A DNA stretch of 64,000 nt from CAWDCV01 sp963728125. Lineage in GTDB: Bacteria > Actinomycetota > Actinomycetes > CAWDCV01. Position 1 is the stretch's first letter. Every line of letters begins with the position of its first letter. The position numbers and the translations under genes are program-made. Shown piece after piece: positions 8,910 through 16,751 of this stretch. The notes below the pieces were generated by a model. It did no database searches. It was given only the letters and a program-made list of their open reading frames with translations, and was not told where the DNA came from. Where the stretch lies: NCBI GenBank assembly GCA_963728125.1, contig CAVSIZ010000013.1, forward strand, positions 310,001 through 374,000, in the 5' to 3' direction.

Positions 8910-10187
8910 TCATCGTCCGGTTGCTGCGGCTCGTCGTCGTGACAGCGCGTCGACGACGGCAGCGAGCAGCAGGACCAGGCCGGTGATGATGAACTGGATT
9001 TCCGCTCGCTGCGTGATCAGCGGGAGCCCGTTGGCAATCACTGCAATGACGAGGCCACCGATGATGGCGTCGAGCACCCGGCCCTTCCCGCCGAAGAGCG
9101 ACGTTCCGCCGATCACGGCGGCACCGACCGCGTACAGCAGTGTTTGCGCACCGCCGGTGCTCGGCGAGACTGAGTTATCACGGGACGCGAGCAGGATGCC
9201 GCCGCACGCCGCAAGCGTCGACCCGATCATGAAGCAGGCGATCTTGATCCGACCTACGTTGATGCCGGCGCGACGCGCCGCCTCCGCGTTGCCCCCGACG
9301 GCGTACACGTGTCGACCGAACGAGGTCTTGCTCAGGACGAATGTCAGCACGACGACAAACAGAATCGCGATCGGAACAATCGATGGCACGCCCCGAAGTG
9401 ATCTCAACACCGGATTGATGCTGCGCTCCCCGTTGAACAGCAGCACAACGGCGCCGAGCAGCACGGCGAGGACGACAACCCGCAGCATCGGGATCAGCGG
9501 TGAGCCAGCGGGCAGCCCAGCCGCCCGGCGTCGCCGAATCCCCAGCAGGACGACCGCCGCGTAGCCGCCGACGACCAGCAGCCACATCACCCATCCCTGG
9601 ATGGGGGTGAGGTTGCTGTTCATAACTCTCAAGATCGACTCGTCGCGGATCGGGATCGTGCCCCCAGTACCGATCACCGCGAGCAGCACTCCCTGCAGGG
9701 CCAGGAAAAAGGCGAGCGTGACCACGAAAGACGGGATCCCAAGACCCGCGACCAGCAAACCGATCAGCAGGCCGACAAGCGTCCCGACGAGGAGGGCGGC
9801 GATCAGCGCGAGCACCCACGCCCACCCCTGCTGGGTGAGAAGGACCGCCAGCACGGCAGCCGACACACCAGCGGTAAACCCTGCGGACAGGTCGATCTCG
9901 CCGAGGAGGAGCACGAAGACCAGGCCCATCGCGATGAAGATGATCGCGGCGCTCTGATTCAGCAGGTTGGCCCAGTTGAGTCTCGTCGCGAACGTGTCCG
10001 GGCGTAGCGCGGTGAAGAGAACCACCAGCACGACGAAGCCAAGGACGGCCGGCAGTGCACCCACGTCGCCGCCGCGGACCTTGGCGATGTAGTCGTTGAA
10101 GGCGCTGCGCAGCGTCGCTCCGGCAGGCTCGTGCTCGACGGGTCCCGGCGTCCCGCCACCGACGACGTCCTGCGTGGTGGTCGTCAT
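8910..10187 (-). CDS. Sugar ABC transporter permease (XylH/RbsC type)
   Basis: A 425-residue integral membrane protein with a polar N-terminus followed by about ten hydrophobic segments. The BPD_transp_2 signature GAAVIGGTSLFGGKGRVLDAI lies near residue 360, and MGLVFVLLLGEIDLSAG near 110 is the hallmark of CUT2-type sugar permeases. It would form the transmembrane homodimer of the importer encoded with the adjacent ATPase and binding protein. Its ATG overlaps the stop of the ATPase gene by four bases (ATGA), indicating translational coupling. The closest namesakes transport xylose or other monosaccharides; the substrate is not provable from sequence. Confidence 0.93.
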   Translation of the reverse strand: MTTTTQDVVGGGTPGPVEHEPAGATLRSAFNDYIAKVRGGDVGALPAVLGFVVLVVLFTALRPDTFATRLNWANLLNQSAAIIFIAMGLVFVLLLGEIDLSAGFTAGVSAAVLAVLLTQQGWAWVLALIAALLVGTLVGLLIGLLVAGLGIPSFVVTLAFFLALQGVLLAVIGTGGTIPIRDESILRVMNSNLTPIQGWVMWLLVVGGYAAVVLLGIRRRRAAGLPAGSPLIPMLRVVVLAVLLGAVVLLFNGERSINPVLRSLRGVPSIVPIAILFVVVLTFVLSKTSFGRHVYAVGGNAEAARRAGINVGRIKIACFMIGSTLAACGGILLASRDNSVSPSTGGAQTLLYAVGAAVIGGTSLFGGKGRVLDAIIGGLVIAVIANGLPLITQRAEIQFIITGLVLLLAAVVDALSRRRAAATGR

Positions 10188-11023
10188 AGCATTGCCTCCT
10201 TCGCCACCTGAACAGGTAGGCCGAGGTTGCCGCTGCGTCCCGCGGTGATGAGCTCGACGATCTGCCCGTGCGTGACGTCATCCGCCCGAACGTGGGCCAC
10301 GAGTTGACCCAAGTACAACGCGGCGATCGTGTCGGACACCTGCTTGACGTCGTTCATGTTGTGCGAGATCAAGATGACGGCGAGACCGCTGTCCGCCAGC
10401 CGCCGTACCAGGTTGAGCACCTGCTCCGTCTGGGCCACACCGAGAGCCGCCGTCGGTTCGTCCAGGATGACCAGCTTGCTGTTCCACAGCACCGCGCGAG
10501 CGATAGCGACCGTCTGTCGCTGTCCACCGGACAGTCGCGACACGTGGGTGCGTACCGATTTCAGCGTTCGCACCGACAGGCCCTTGAGGGTCTCGGTAGC
10601 GCGCTGCTCCATTGCCGTCTCGTTGAGGATGATGCCCTCTTTGAGCTCGCGGCCCAGAAACATGTTGTGGACGACGTCGAGGTTGTCGCAGAGCGCCAGG
10701 TCCTGGTAGACGACCTCGATGCCCAGGGCGCTCGCATCCTTGGGCGAGTGGACCGTGACCTCCCGGCCCTCGAACAGGTATTCGCCCCCGGGGTCGAAGG
10801 AATATGTCCCGGCGATCCCCTTCACCAACGTGGACTTGCCGGCGCCGTTGTCGCCGACGAGTGCGGTGACTTTGCCCTGGTAGCAGTCGAAATCCACCCC
10901 CTTGAGCACGTGGACGGCGCCGAAGGTCTTGTGGATGCCGCGCAGAGTGAGCAACGGCTCCTCGTCGGCCGGCGGGCGCGGCTGCGCGCCGGGCTCCTCG
11001 GTCGTCACCACATTCGTCGTCAT
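10184..11023 (-). CDS. Sugar ABC transporter ATP-binding protein
   Basis: A single-cassette ABC ATPase of 279 residues. Walker A GDNGAGKST, Q-loop region YQDLALCDNLDVVHN, signature LSGGQRQ, Walker B LVILDEPTAAL and the H-loop ISHNM are all present. Unlike RbsA/XylG it has only one cassette, so it must dimerise to drive the permease. ATG 11023 is chosen over the longer frame because GAGGAG precedes it and the family N-terminus starts there. A strong hairpin separates it from the upstream binding-protein gene, while it overlaps the permease gene by four bases. Confidence 0.93.
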   Translation of the reverse strand: MTTNVVTTEEPGAQPRPPADEEPLLTLRGIHKTFGAVHVLKGVDFDCYQGKVTALVGDNGAGKSTLVKGIAGTYSFDPGGEYLFEGREVTVHSPKDASALGIEVVYQDLALCDNLDVVHNMFLGRELKEGIILNETAMEQRATETLKGLSVRTLKSVRTHVSRLSGGQRQTVAIARAVLWNSKLVILDEPTAALGVAQTEQVLNLVRRLADSGLAVILISHNMNDVKQVSDTIAALYLGQLVAHVRADDVTHGQIVELITAGRSGNLGLPVQVAKEAML

Positions 11024-11059
11024 GAATTCTCCTCGCCGTGGCTGACGCGTAGTGCACAC

Positions 11060-11098
11060 CGGCCGGGTGTCGGAGTCATTAACCCCGACACCCGGCCG
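11060..11098. terminator. Intercistronic hairpin in the sugar ABC operon
   Basis: Perfect 14-bp inverted repeat CGGCCGGGTGTCGG (11060-11073) with its complement at 11085-11098 and an 11-base loop. No U-tract follows. It lies between the minus-strand binding-protein gene and the ATPase gene. Such hairpins in sugar ABC operons commonly terminate or stabilise part of the transcripts so that the binding protein is made in excess over the membrane components. Confidence 0.65.
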
Positions 11099-11129
11099 TG
11101 TCTGCTGCTGCTATCCGTTCAGTCGCTCG

Positions 11130-12248
11130 TTACGAGATGCCTGCGGTCGTGCACGCCTGCTGGAGCTCGGGCGTGGTGCAGATCTTGTCGGCCGTGGTGT
11201 ATCCATCGTCGATGACGGCCTTGACGTTCTCCTTGGTGATGCCCTGGGGCTCGAGGAGCACCGACTTGACCTCCTCGCCGGTCTCGGTGTCCTCGACCGA
11301 GCCGGTGGCGAGGGCGTCGGCAGCTGCGGTGTCGCCCGTGGCGAGCGCGATGCCCAGCTCAGCAGCGGCATCCGCCTCCTTCGCGACCGCCTTGTACACG
11401 GTGTTGCACTGGCTGCCGAGGAGAACCCGCTGCAGGCCCTCATCCGTGGCGTCCTGACCACTGACCGGGATCTGTCCACTGAGACCATTGCGCTCGAGGA
11501 CCGAGGCGACCGCGCCGCCAAGTCCGTCGTTGGCCGCGGCAACCGCCACGAAGGCGCCCTGCTGAGCGGTGAAGATCTGCTCGAAGATCGTCCCGGCCTG
11601 GGTGTTGTTCCAGTCCGGCACGGCCTGGTCGGCGGCAACGGTGTAACCCGCGTCGGTCAGAACCTTCTCGTAGCCCTGCTTGAACAGCGTCGCGTTGTTG
11701 TCGGTCGGCGACCCGTTGAGCAGGACCACGCCCCCGGTCGTCGTGCCGGAAGCCTGAAGACAAGACAGCAGGCCCTCACCGATGGCCTCCCCGACCTTGA
11801 CGTTGTCGAAGGAGACGTAGTACGAGGCGCCGCCGCCGAGGGTGAGCCGGTCGTAGTCGATGACCGGGATGCCGACGTCGTTGGCCTTGCGGATGACCGC
11901 GCTTCCGGTTTCGTTGTCCAGGTTCGTGATGATGAGAACGCTGACGCCAGAGGCGATCATGCCGTCGGCGATGGTCTGGAACCTCGCCTTGTCACCTTGC
12001 GCGTTCTGGATGTCGGCCTCGACTCCAGCCGCCTCGAACGCCTCTTGCAGCAGCGGGCGGTCCGCCGTTTCCCACCGTGCCGACGACGCCGTGTCCGGAA
12101 GGATCACGCCAACCTTGCCGACCTCGGCTGCGGTCTCGCCGCCGCCACCGCCGCTGTCCGTGTCGCCACCGTCGTCGCCACCGCATGCAGTGAGGACGAG
12201 GACGCTAGCGGCGCTCGCCGCGACCATTCCCAGGAGTTTCCTGCGCAT
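11130..12248 (-). CDS. Sugar ABC transporter substrate-binding lipoprotein (XylF-like)
   Basis: First gene of the operon. ATG 12248 gives MRRKLLGMVAASAASVLVL followed by lipobox TAC (cysteine about residue 22), so it is an exported lipoprotein anchored outside the membrane. The mature part is a periplasmic-binding-protein type 1 fold: KVGVILPDTASSARWE, ISVLIITNLDNETG-like segment and VIDYDRLTLGGGASYYVSFDN, the last resembling XylF. AGGAAGGGA precedes the start. By family it captures a monosaccharide, possibly xylose. Acidic and asparagine-rich C-terminal half, no truncation. Confidence 0.92.
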   Translation of the reverse strand: MRRKLLGMVAASAASVLVLTACGGDDGGDTDSGGGGGETAAEVGKVGVILPDTASSARWETADRPLLQEAFEAAGVEADIQNAQGDKARFQTIADGMIASGVSVLIITNLDNETGSAVIRKANDVGIPVIDYDRLTLGGGASYYVSFDNVKVGEAIGEGLLSCLQASGTTTGGVVLLNGSPTDNNATLFKQGYEKVLTDAGYTVAADQAVPDWNNTQAGTIFEQIFTAQQGAFVAVAAANDGLGGAVASVLERNGLSGQIPVSGQDATDEGLQRVLLGSQCNTVYKAVAKEADAAAELGIALATGDTAAADALATGSVEDTETGEEVKSVLLEPQGITKENVKAVIDDGYTTADKICTTPELQQACTTAGIS

Positions 12249-12372
12249 GTGTACCGGTCCCTTCCTGAGGACCGGCGAGGTACCGGTCCCGGTTACCAAA
12301 CGCCCGCAGACCCGGACGCTTCACGCACGGCGTTCCCGCCGGCTTCATTGCCTGCAGAGGAGCCTGCTGAAA

Positions 12373-12393
12373 TAAGTTGTGGCGGGCAACTTA
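12373..12393. promoter_or_regulatory. Candidate ROK operator upstream of the sugar ABC operon
   Basis: TAAGTTG-N7-CAACTTA is a perfect 7-bp inverted repeat, AT-rich in an otherwise GC-rich region, 125 bp upstream of the binding-protein start on the minus strand. The half-site resembles the TTAGTT/AACTAA-type operators reported for ROK repressors such as XylR. The 322-bp gap between the operon and dxs (12249-12570) otherwise holds a TAGCCT box at 12521-12526 that could be the -10 of dxs. Confidence 0.55.
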
Positions 12394-12570
12394 AGCGCTC
12401 ATGACCGACCGGCGCTACACCGACACCGACACAGCGCTGTCACATCTCGGTAACGCACCCAATCTGCGCCCCCGACGCCCATTCGCCCGGATGGGGGAAG
12501 TGGGTATCGGCCCGCGCCGCTAGCCTGGATGGGCAGCCCGCCAGGCGCACCGTTCGGACGAGGAGGGGTT

Positions 12571-14496
12571 GTGGCACTGCTCGAGACCATCGGCGGTCCC
12601 GACGATCTCAAACGGCTCGAGCCCACCCAGCTCGAGCCGCTGGCACTGGAGATCCGCAACTTCCTCGTCACGTCGGTCGCCCGCACCGGCGGCCACCTTG
12701 GACCGAACCTCGGTGCCGTGGAGCTGACGGTCGCCCTGCACCGGGTATTCGACTCGCCGCGAGACCGGATCCTGTGGGACACCGGTCACCAGGCGTATGT
12801 GCACAAGATCCTCACCGGCCGGCAGAGCGGGTTTTCGACGTTGCGCCAGCAGGGTGGCCTGTCCGGCTACCCCAATCGGAGCGAGTCCGACCACGACGTG
12901 ATCGAGAACAGCCACGCCTCGACAGCCCTGTCGTATGCCGACGGCCTCGCCAAGGCCTGGGAGCTGCAAGGGTTGCTGGCGGACCGGCACGTGGTCGCCG
13001 TCGTCGGCGATGGATCACTCACCGGCGGCATGGCCTGGGAGGCCCTGAACAACATCTCCGCTGCCAAGGACCGTCCCCTGATCATCGTCGTCAACGACAA
13101 CGAACGGTCGTACAGCCCGACGATCGGCGGCATGGCCAACCACCTGGCAACGCTGCGGACGACGCGTGGGTACGAGCGCTTCCTCGAGTGGGGGAAGCAG
13201 GTGCTGGGACGTACACCGGTGGTGGGGCAGCCGCTGTACGACACGTTGCACGGGGTGAAGAAGGGGCTCAAGGACATCGTCGCCCCGCAGGGGTTGTTCG
13301 AGGACCTTGGCCTGAAGTACGTCGGTCCGGTAGACGGACACGACGTTGCCGCGATCGAGACGGCACTGCGCCAGGCCAAGCAGTACCGCGGGCCGGTCAT
13401 CGTTCACTGCATCACCGCCAAGGGCCTCGGGTACGGACCGGCAGAGGGCGACGAAGCCGACCGCTTCCACACGGTCAGCGTCATCGACCCGGAGACGGGT
13501 CGACCGACGAGCGTGGCGCCGCGCGATTGGACGGGCGTCTTCTCTGACGAGATGGTGAAGATCGCTGACGAGCGGTCCGACATCGTCGGGATCACGGCCG
13601 CCATGCTGCATCCCGTCGGGCTCGACGCCATGGCGCGCCGCTTCCCTGAGCGCGTGTTCGACGTCGGCATCGCCGAGCAGCATGCCGTGACCTCGGCTGC
13701 AGGTCTCGCGCTCGGTGGGCTGCATCCAGTTGTGGCGATCTACGCAACCTTCCTCAATCGTGCCTTTGACCAGTTGTTGATGGACGTCGCGCTGCATCGC
13801 GCTGGTGTGACGTTCGTCCTGGACCGCGCCGGGGTGACGGGGCCGGACGGACCGAGCCACCACGGCATGTGGGACATGTCGCTCCTCCAGCTCGTTCCCG
13901 GGCTGCGGCTGGCTGCTCCTCGCGACGCTGCCTCGCTGGTGCAGGAACTGCGCGAGGCGATCGAGGTCGAGGACGCGCCGACGGTGGTCCGCTTCCCCCG
14001 CGGACCGGTGGGCGAGGACATCCCTGCGATCGCGAATGATGGCGGATGCGACATCCTGCGCCGCAGCGGTGACGAGGACGTGCTCCTCGTATCGATCGGC
14101 CCACTCGCCGGCGTTTGTCTCGAGGTGGCGGACCGACTGGTCGACCAGGGCCTGGGTGTCACGGTGGTGGACCCCCGATGGGTCAAACCGGTTCCCGCCG
14201 CGCTCGCGTCGATGGCTGGCCGGCATCGCCTGGTCGTCACGGTCGAAGACAACGGTCGGGTCGGCGGCGCGGGTGCGGCGATCGCTCAACATCTGGCCGA
14301 CGAGGACATCCCCACTCCGGTACGTGTGGCGGGTATCCCGCCTCGGTTCCACGACCATGGCTCACGCTCACAGGTGCTGGCCGCGGCCGGGCTGGCCGCG
14401 CAGGACCTCGCCCGCGAGGTGGTGACGTGGGCGTCACGCCTGCACGAGTCGTCGCCAGCGCCGGCGCAGCCCACCAATCCCCGGTCCGGCGGCTAG
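12571..14496 (+). CDS. dxs: 1-deoxy-D-xylulose-5-phosphate synthase
   Basis: Condenses pyruvate and glyceraldehyde 3-phosphate to DXP, the first step of the methylerythritol phosphate route to isoprenoids; cytoplasmic, thiamine diphosphate-dependent. The 641-residue product has the TPP motif GDGSLTGGMAWEALNN near 150, the pyrimidine-binding region GIAEQHAVTSAAGLALGG near 370 and DRAGVTGPDGPSHHG near 430. GTG 12571 follows AGGAGGGG and yields the usual N-terminus ALLETIGGPDDL; the longer ATG frame upstream has no ribosome binding site. Confidence 0.96.
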   Translation: MALLETIGGPDDLKRLEPTQLEPLALEIRNFLVTSVARTGGHLGPNLGAVELTVALHRVFDSPRDRILWDTGHQAYVHKILTGRQSGFSTLRQQGGLSGYPNRSESDHDVIENSHASTALSYADGLAKAWELQGLLADRHVVAVVGDGSLTGGMAWEALNNISAAKDRPLIIVVNDNERSYSPTIGGMANHLATLRTTRGYERFLEWGKQVLGRTPVVGQPLYDTLHGVKKGLKDIVAPQGLFEDLGLKYVGPVDGHDVAAIETALRQAKQYRGPVIVHCITAKGLGYGPAEGDEADRFHTVSVIDPETGRPTSVAPRDWTGVFSDEMVKIADERSDIVGITAAMLHPVGLDAMARRFPERVFDVGIAEQHAVTSAAGLALGGLHPVVAIYATFLNRAFDQLLMDVALHRAGVTFVLDRAGVTGPDGPSHHGMWDMSLLQLVPGLRLAAPRDAASLVQELREAIEVEDAPTVVRFPRGPVGEDIPAIANDGGCDILRRSGDEDVLLVSIGPLAGVCLEVADRLVDQGLGVTVVDPRWVKPVPAALASMAGRHRLVVTVEDNGRVGGAGAAIAQHLADEDIPTPVRVAGIPPRFHDHGSRSQVLAAAGLAAQDLAREVVTWASRLHESSPAPAQPTNPRSGG

Positions 14497-14506
14497 GCCT
14501 GCGGGC

Positions 14507-14857
14507 TTAGCTACTCGTCGCGTCGAGGTGCTGTAGCAGGTCGTGGGCGGCGAGCTCGACGTCCTTGTGGCGCCACTCCGACGCTCGATACACGCAGGCA
14601 ATCAGTCCCGTTCGATGGATGCGCCGGAAGTCGCCGTACACGAATGCGTACCTGGCCTTGGTTTCGTCTGTTGCACCGTCAGTGAGGCCGAGGTGCCATT
14701 CGGCGTAGTCGTCCCATGAGTGCGACTCGAGATAGGCGTTCTCGTCGGAGGCGCTGGGCTGCACTTCTCCCCAGTCGCTGTCGAGCACGTACTGCCGGGC
14801 GTCAATGAGTCGACGCGCACGTGCGACGGCGCGGTCGTTCAGTGAGTACGAAGCCAT
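14507..14857 (-). CDS. Conserved actinobacterial protein of unknown function
   Basis: A 116-residue soluble protein beginning MASYSLNDRAVARARRLIDA, with conserved-looking blocks YVLDSDWGEVQPSA, LESHSWDDYAEWHLGL and ARYAFVYGDFRRIHRTGLIAC. I recognise it as a widespread actinobacterial hypothetical but know no function. The open frame extends much further upstream antisense to the HMG-CoA-lyase-like gene; that part is a shadow, and ATG 14857 gives the family N-terminus. It converges on dxs and diverges from the next gene with only 33 bp between starts. Confidence 0.75.
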   Translation of the reverse strand: MASYSLNDRAVARARRLIDARQYVLDSDWGEVQPSASDENAYLESHSWDDYAEWHLGLTDGATDETKARYAFVYGDFRRIHRTGLIACVYRASEWRHKDVELAAHDLLQHLDATSS

Positions 14858-14877
14858 GGCGACATCATCCTCGTCCC

Positions 14878-14883
14878 TACGAT
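14878..14883 (+). promoter_or_regulatory. Leaderless -10 box for the HMG-CoA-lyase-like gene
   Basis: TACGAT lies 7 bases before ATG 14891, the spacing expected when transcription starts at or next to the start codon. This supports ATG 14891 over the in-frame ATG at 14882, which would overlap the box. Confidence 0.45.
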
Positions 14884-14890
14884 GCCAGTC

Positions 14891-15808
14891 ATGGACGTGA
14901 CCACTCCGGCTATGCCGGACGTGACCATTGTCGAGGTCAGTCCGCGAGACGGATTGCAGAACGAGAGCGCGATCCTTTCGACGGACGACAAGGTCGAACT
15001 CATCACCCAACTTGTCGCGGCCAGGGCAATGCGCATCGAAGCCGTCTCCTTCGCACACCCGAAGCTGGTCCCCGCGATGGCCGACGCAGAAGCGGTCATG
15101 GAGCGGGTACCGCGAGCCGATGGGGTCGCGTACATCGGTCTGGTGCTCAACCGGCGTGGTCTCGATCGCGCTCTCGCGACCGGTGTCGACGAGGTGAACG
15201 TCGTGGTCGGAGTGACCGACACGTTCAGCCGGCGCAATCAGAACACGTCGACCGACGAGGCCATGCACGCGGCCATGGAAGTCATTTCCGAAGCCAAGAC
15301 GCACGGGCTTGCGACCACGCTGACGCTGTCCGTGGCGTTCGGCTGCCCGTTCGAGGGGGAGGTCAGCTCCGACCGGGTGGTCGCGCTGGCCGCTGAGGGT
15401 GCTGCAACTGGCGTCGACGAGCTCTGCCTCGGTGACACGATCGGCGTCGGCGTGCCATCGCAGGTGCGCGAGTTCACCCGGCGGCTGAGAGCCGAAGTCG
15501 GGGACCGGCCGGTCCTTCGGTACCACTTCCACAACACCCGGAACACCGGGTACGCCAACGCGTTCGCCGCCGTCCTCGACGGCGTCACCGTGCTGGACGC
15601 GAGTGCCGGAGGCATCGGAGGGTGCCCGTTCGCACCACGAGCGACCGGCAACATCGCGACCGAAGACCTCGTCTACCTGCTCGAACGGATGGGGCTGAAG
15701 ACCGGAATCGACATGCAGGCGCTGTTCCCGACGGCAGCATTCCTTGCGAGCCGGCTCGGCCACGATGTTCCTGCGCTGCTGCCGCGGGCCGGAGCGTTTC
15801 CTTCGTGA
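14891..15808 (+). CDS. Hydroxymethylglutaryl-CoA lyase-like protein
   Basis: A 305-residue TIM-barrel enzyme of the HMGL/DRE-TIM family. VEVSPRDGLQNES carries the metal/substrate arginine-aspartate pair, and the C-terminal GGIGGCPFAPRATGNIATED carries the catalytic-loop cysteine typical of HMG-CoA lyases. These split HMG-CoA into acetoacetate and acetyl-CoA in leucine and ketone metabolism; some actinobacterial relatives act on other acyl-CoA substrates. The downstream hydrolase starts within its stop codon (GTGA). Catabolic neighbours at 22-26 kb (3-hydroxybutyrate dehydrogenase, fadJA) fit acetoacetate use, though they are separate operons. Confidence 0.88.
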   Translation: MDVTTPAMPDVTIVEVSPRDGLQNESAILSTDDKVELITQLVAARAMRIEAVSFAHPKLVPAMADAEAVMERVPRADGVAYIGLVLNRRGLDRALATGVDEVNVVVGVTDTFSRRNQNTSTDEAMHAAMEVISEAKTHGLATTLTLSVAFGCPFEGEVSSDRVVALAAEGAATGVDELCLGDTIGVGVPSQVREFTRRLRAEVGDRPVLRYHFHNTRNTGYANAFAAVLDGVTVLDASAGGIGGCPFAPRATGNIATEDLVYLLERMGLKTGIDMQALFPTAAFLASRLGHDVPALLPRAGAFPS

Positions 15809-16701
15809 TCGAGTGGGACACGACTCGCGTTCCGGTGCGCGGTGGTTTCCTGCACCTGACTCGCTGGCCGGGTCGGACGATCAACGCACCGGCGGTGTTG
15901 GCCGTGCACGGCATCACGGCCAACAGCCGATCGTGGGACGTCGTCGCGCGCTCGCTGAACGGCGCCGTCACACTGCTGGCGCCGGATCTGCGTGGTCGCG
16001 GGCTCAGTGGCACGCTCCGCGGGCCGTATGGCATCAAGGCCCACGTCGACGACCTGCTCGCCGTCCTTGACCACGAGGGCGTCGATCGCGCGACGATCGT
16101 CGGTCACTCGATGGGTGCCTTCGTCGCCTGTGTGCTGGCCGCTCGTCATCCGGGCCGCGTCGCCGCGATGGTGCTCGTCGACGGCGGCGTCTCCTTCCCC
16201 GTTCCGCCCGACCTGGATGGCGACGCCGCCCTCTTTGCAGTCATCGGACCGGCTCTGTCTCGGTTGGAGATGACGTTCGATAGCCGGCGGGCGTACCGGG
16301 AGTTCTGGCAGCGCCATTCCGCGTTTCGCGATGACTGGTCGCCCGACGTCGATGCCTACGTCCAGTACGACCTGACCGGCTCGCCGGGAGAACTGCGATC
16401 GTCGTGCAACCCCGAGGCGGTTCGCATCGACGGGCGCGAGGTCTTATTCGAGCCGCACATCGCCTCCGCAATTCGCGAGGTTCGCTGCGGGGCGGTGCTG
16501 CTCTGGGCCGAACGCGGGATGCAGGGCGAGTCGCAAGGGCTCTACGACGACGAGCGGCTCGCGGCGGCCGAGCTCCCTGCTGGAGTGCGTACGCGACGAA
16601 TGGACGATGTGAACCACTACACCGCAGTCCTCGGTCGCCGGGGTGCCGACGCCGTGGCCGGAGCAGTCATCACCTGTGCGGCCTCGGCAAACACCTTGTA
16701 G
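15805..16701 (+). CDS. Alpha/beta-fold hydrolase
   Basis: A 298-residue alpha/beta hydrolase. The oxyanion segment AVHGITANSRSWD is near residue 30, the nucleophile elbow VGHSMGAFVA near 105 (serine), and the likely catalytic histidine is in MDDVNHYTAVL near the C-terminus. GTG 15805 overlaps the stop of the HMG-CoA-lyase-like gene by four bases, so the two are coupled; it may act on an ester or thioester product of that pathway. Upstream residues in the same open frame are antisense-like shadow sequence. Substrate unknown. Confidence 0.85.
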   Translation: MIEWDTTRVPVRGGFLHLTRWPGRTINAPAVLAVHGITANSRSWDVVARSLNGAVTLLAPDLRGRGLSGTLRGPYGIKAHVDDLLAVLDHEGVDRATIVGHSMGAFVACVLAARHPGRVAAMVLVDGGVSFPVPPDLDGDAALFAVIGPALSRLEMTFDSRRAYREFWQRHSAFRDDWSPDVDAYVQYDLTGSPGELRSSCNPEAVRIDGREVLFEPHIASAIREVRCGAVLLWAERGMQGESQGLYDDERLAAAELPAGVRTRRMDDVNHYTAVLGRRGADAVAGAVITCAASANTL

Positions 16702-16751
16702 CAGCAAGTTGGTCGGGAGGACACTGGCCGCAGGACACAGGGGGTGGCCGT

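Noticed and set aside
14507..15763. 418-codon minus-strand frame as one protein
   Set aside because: Only the last 116 residues (start 14857) are a real protein; the rest is antisense to the HMG-CoA-lyase-like gene.
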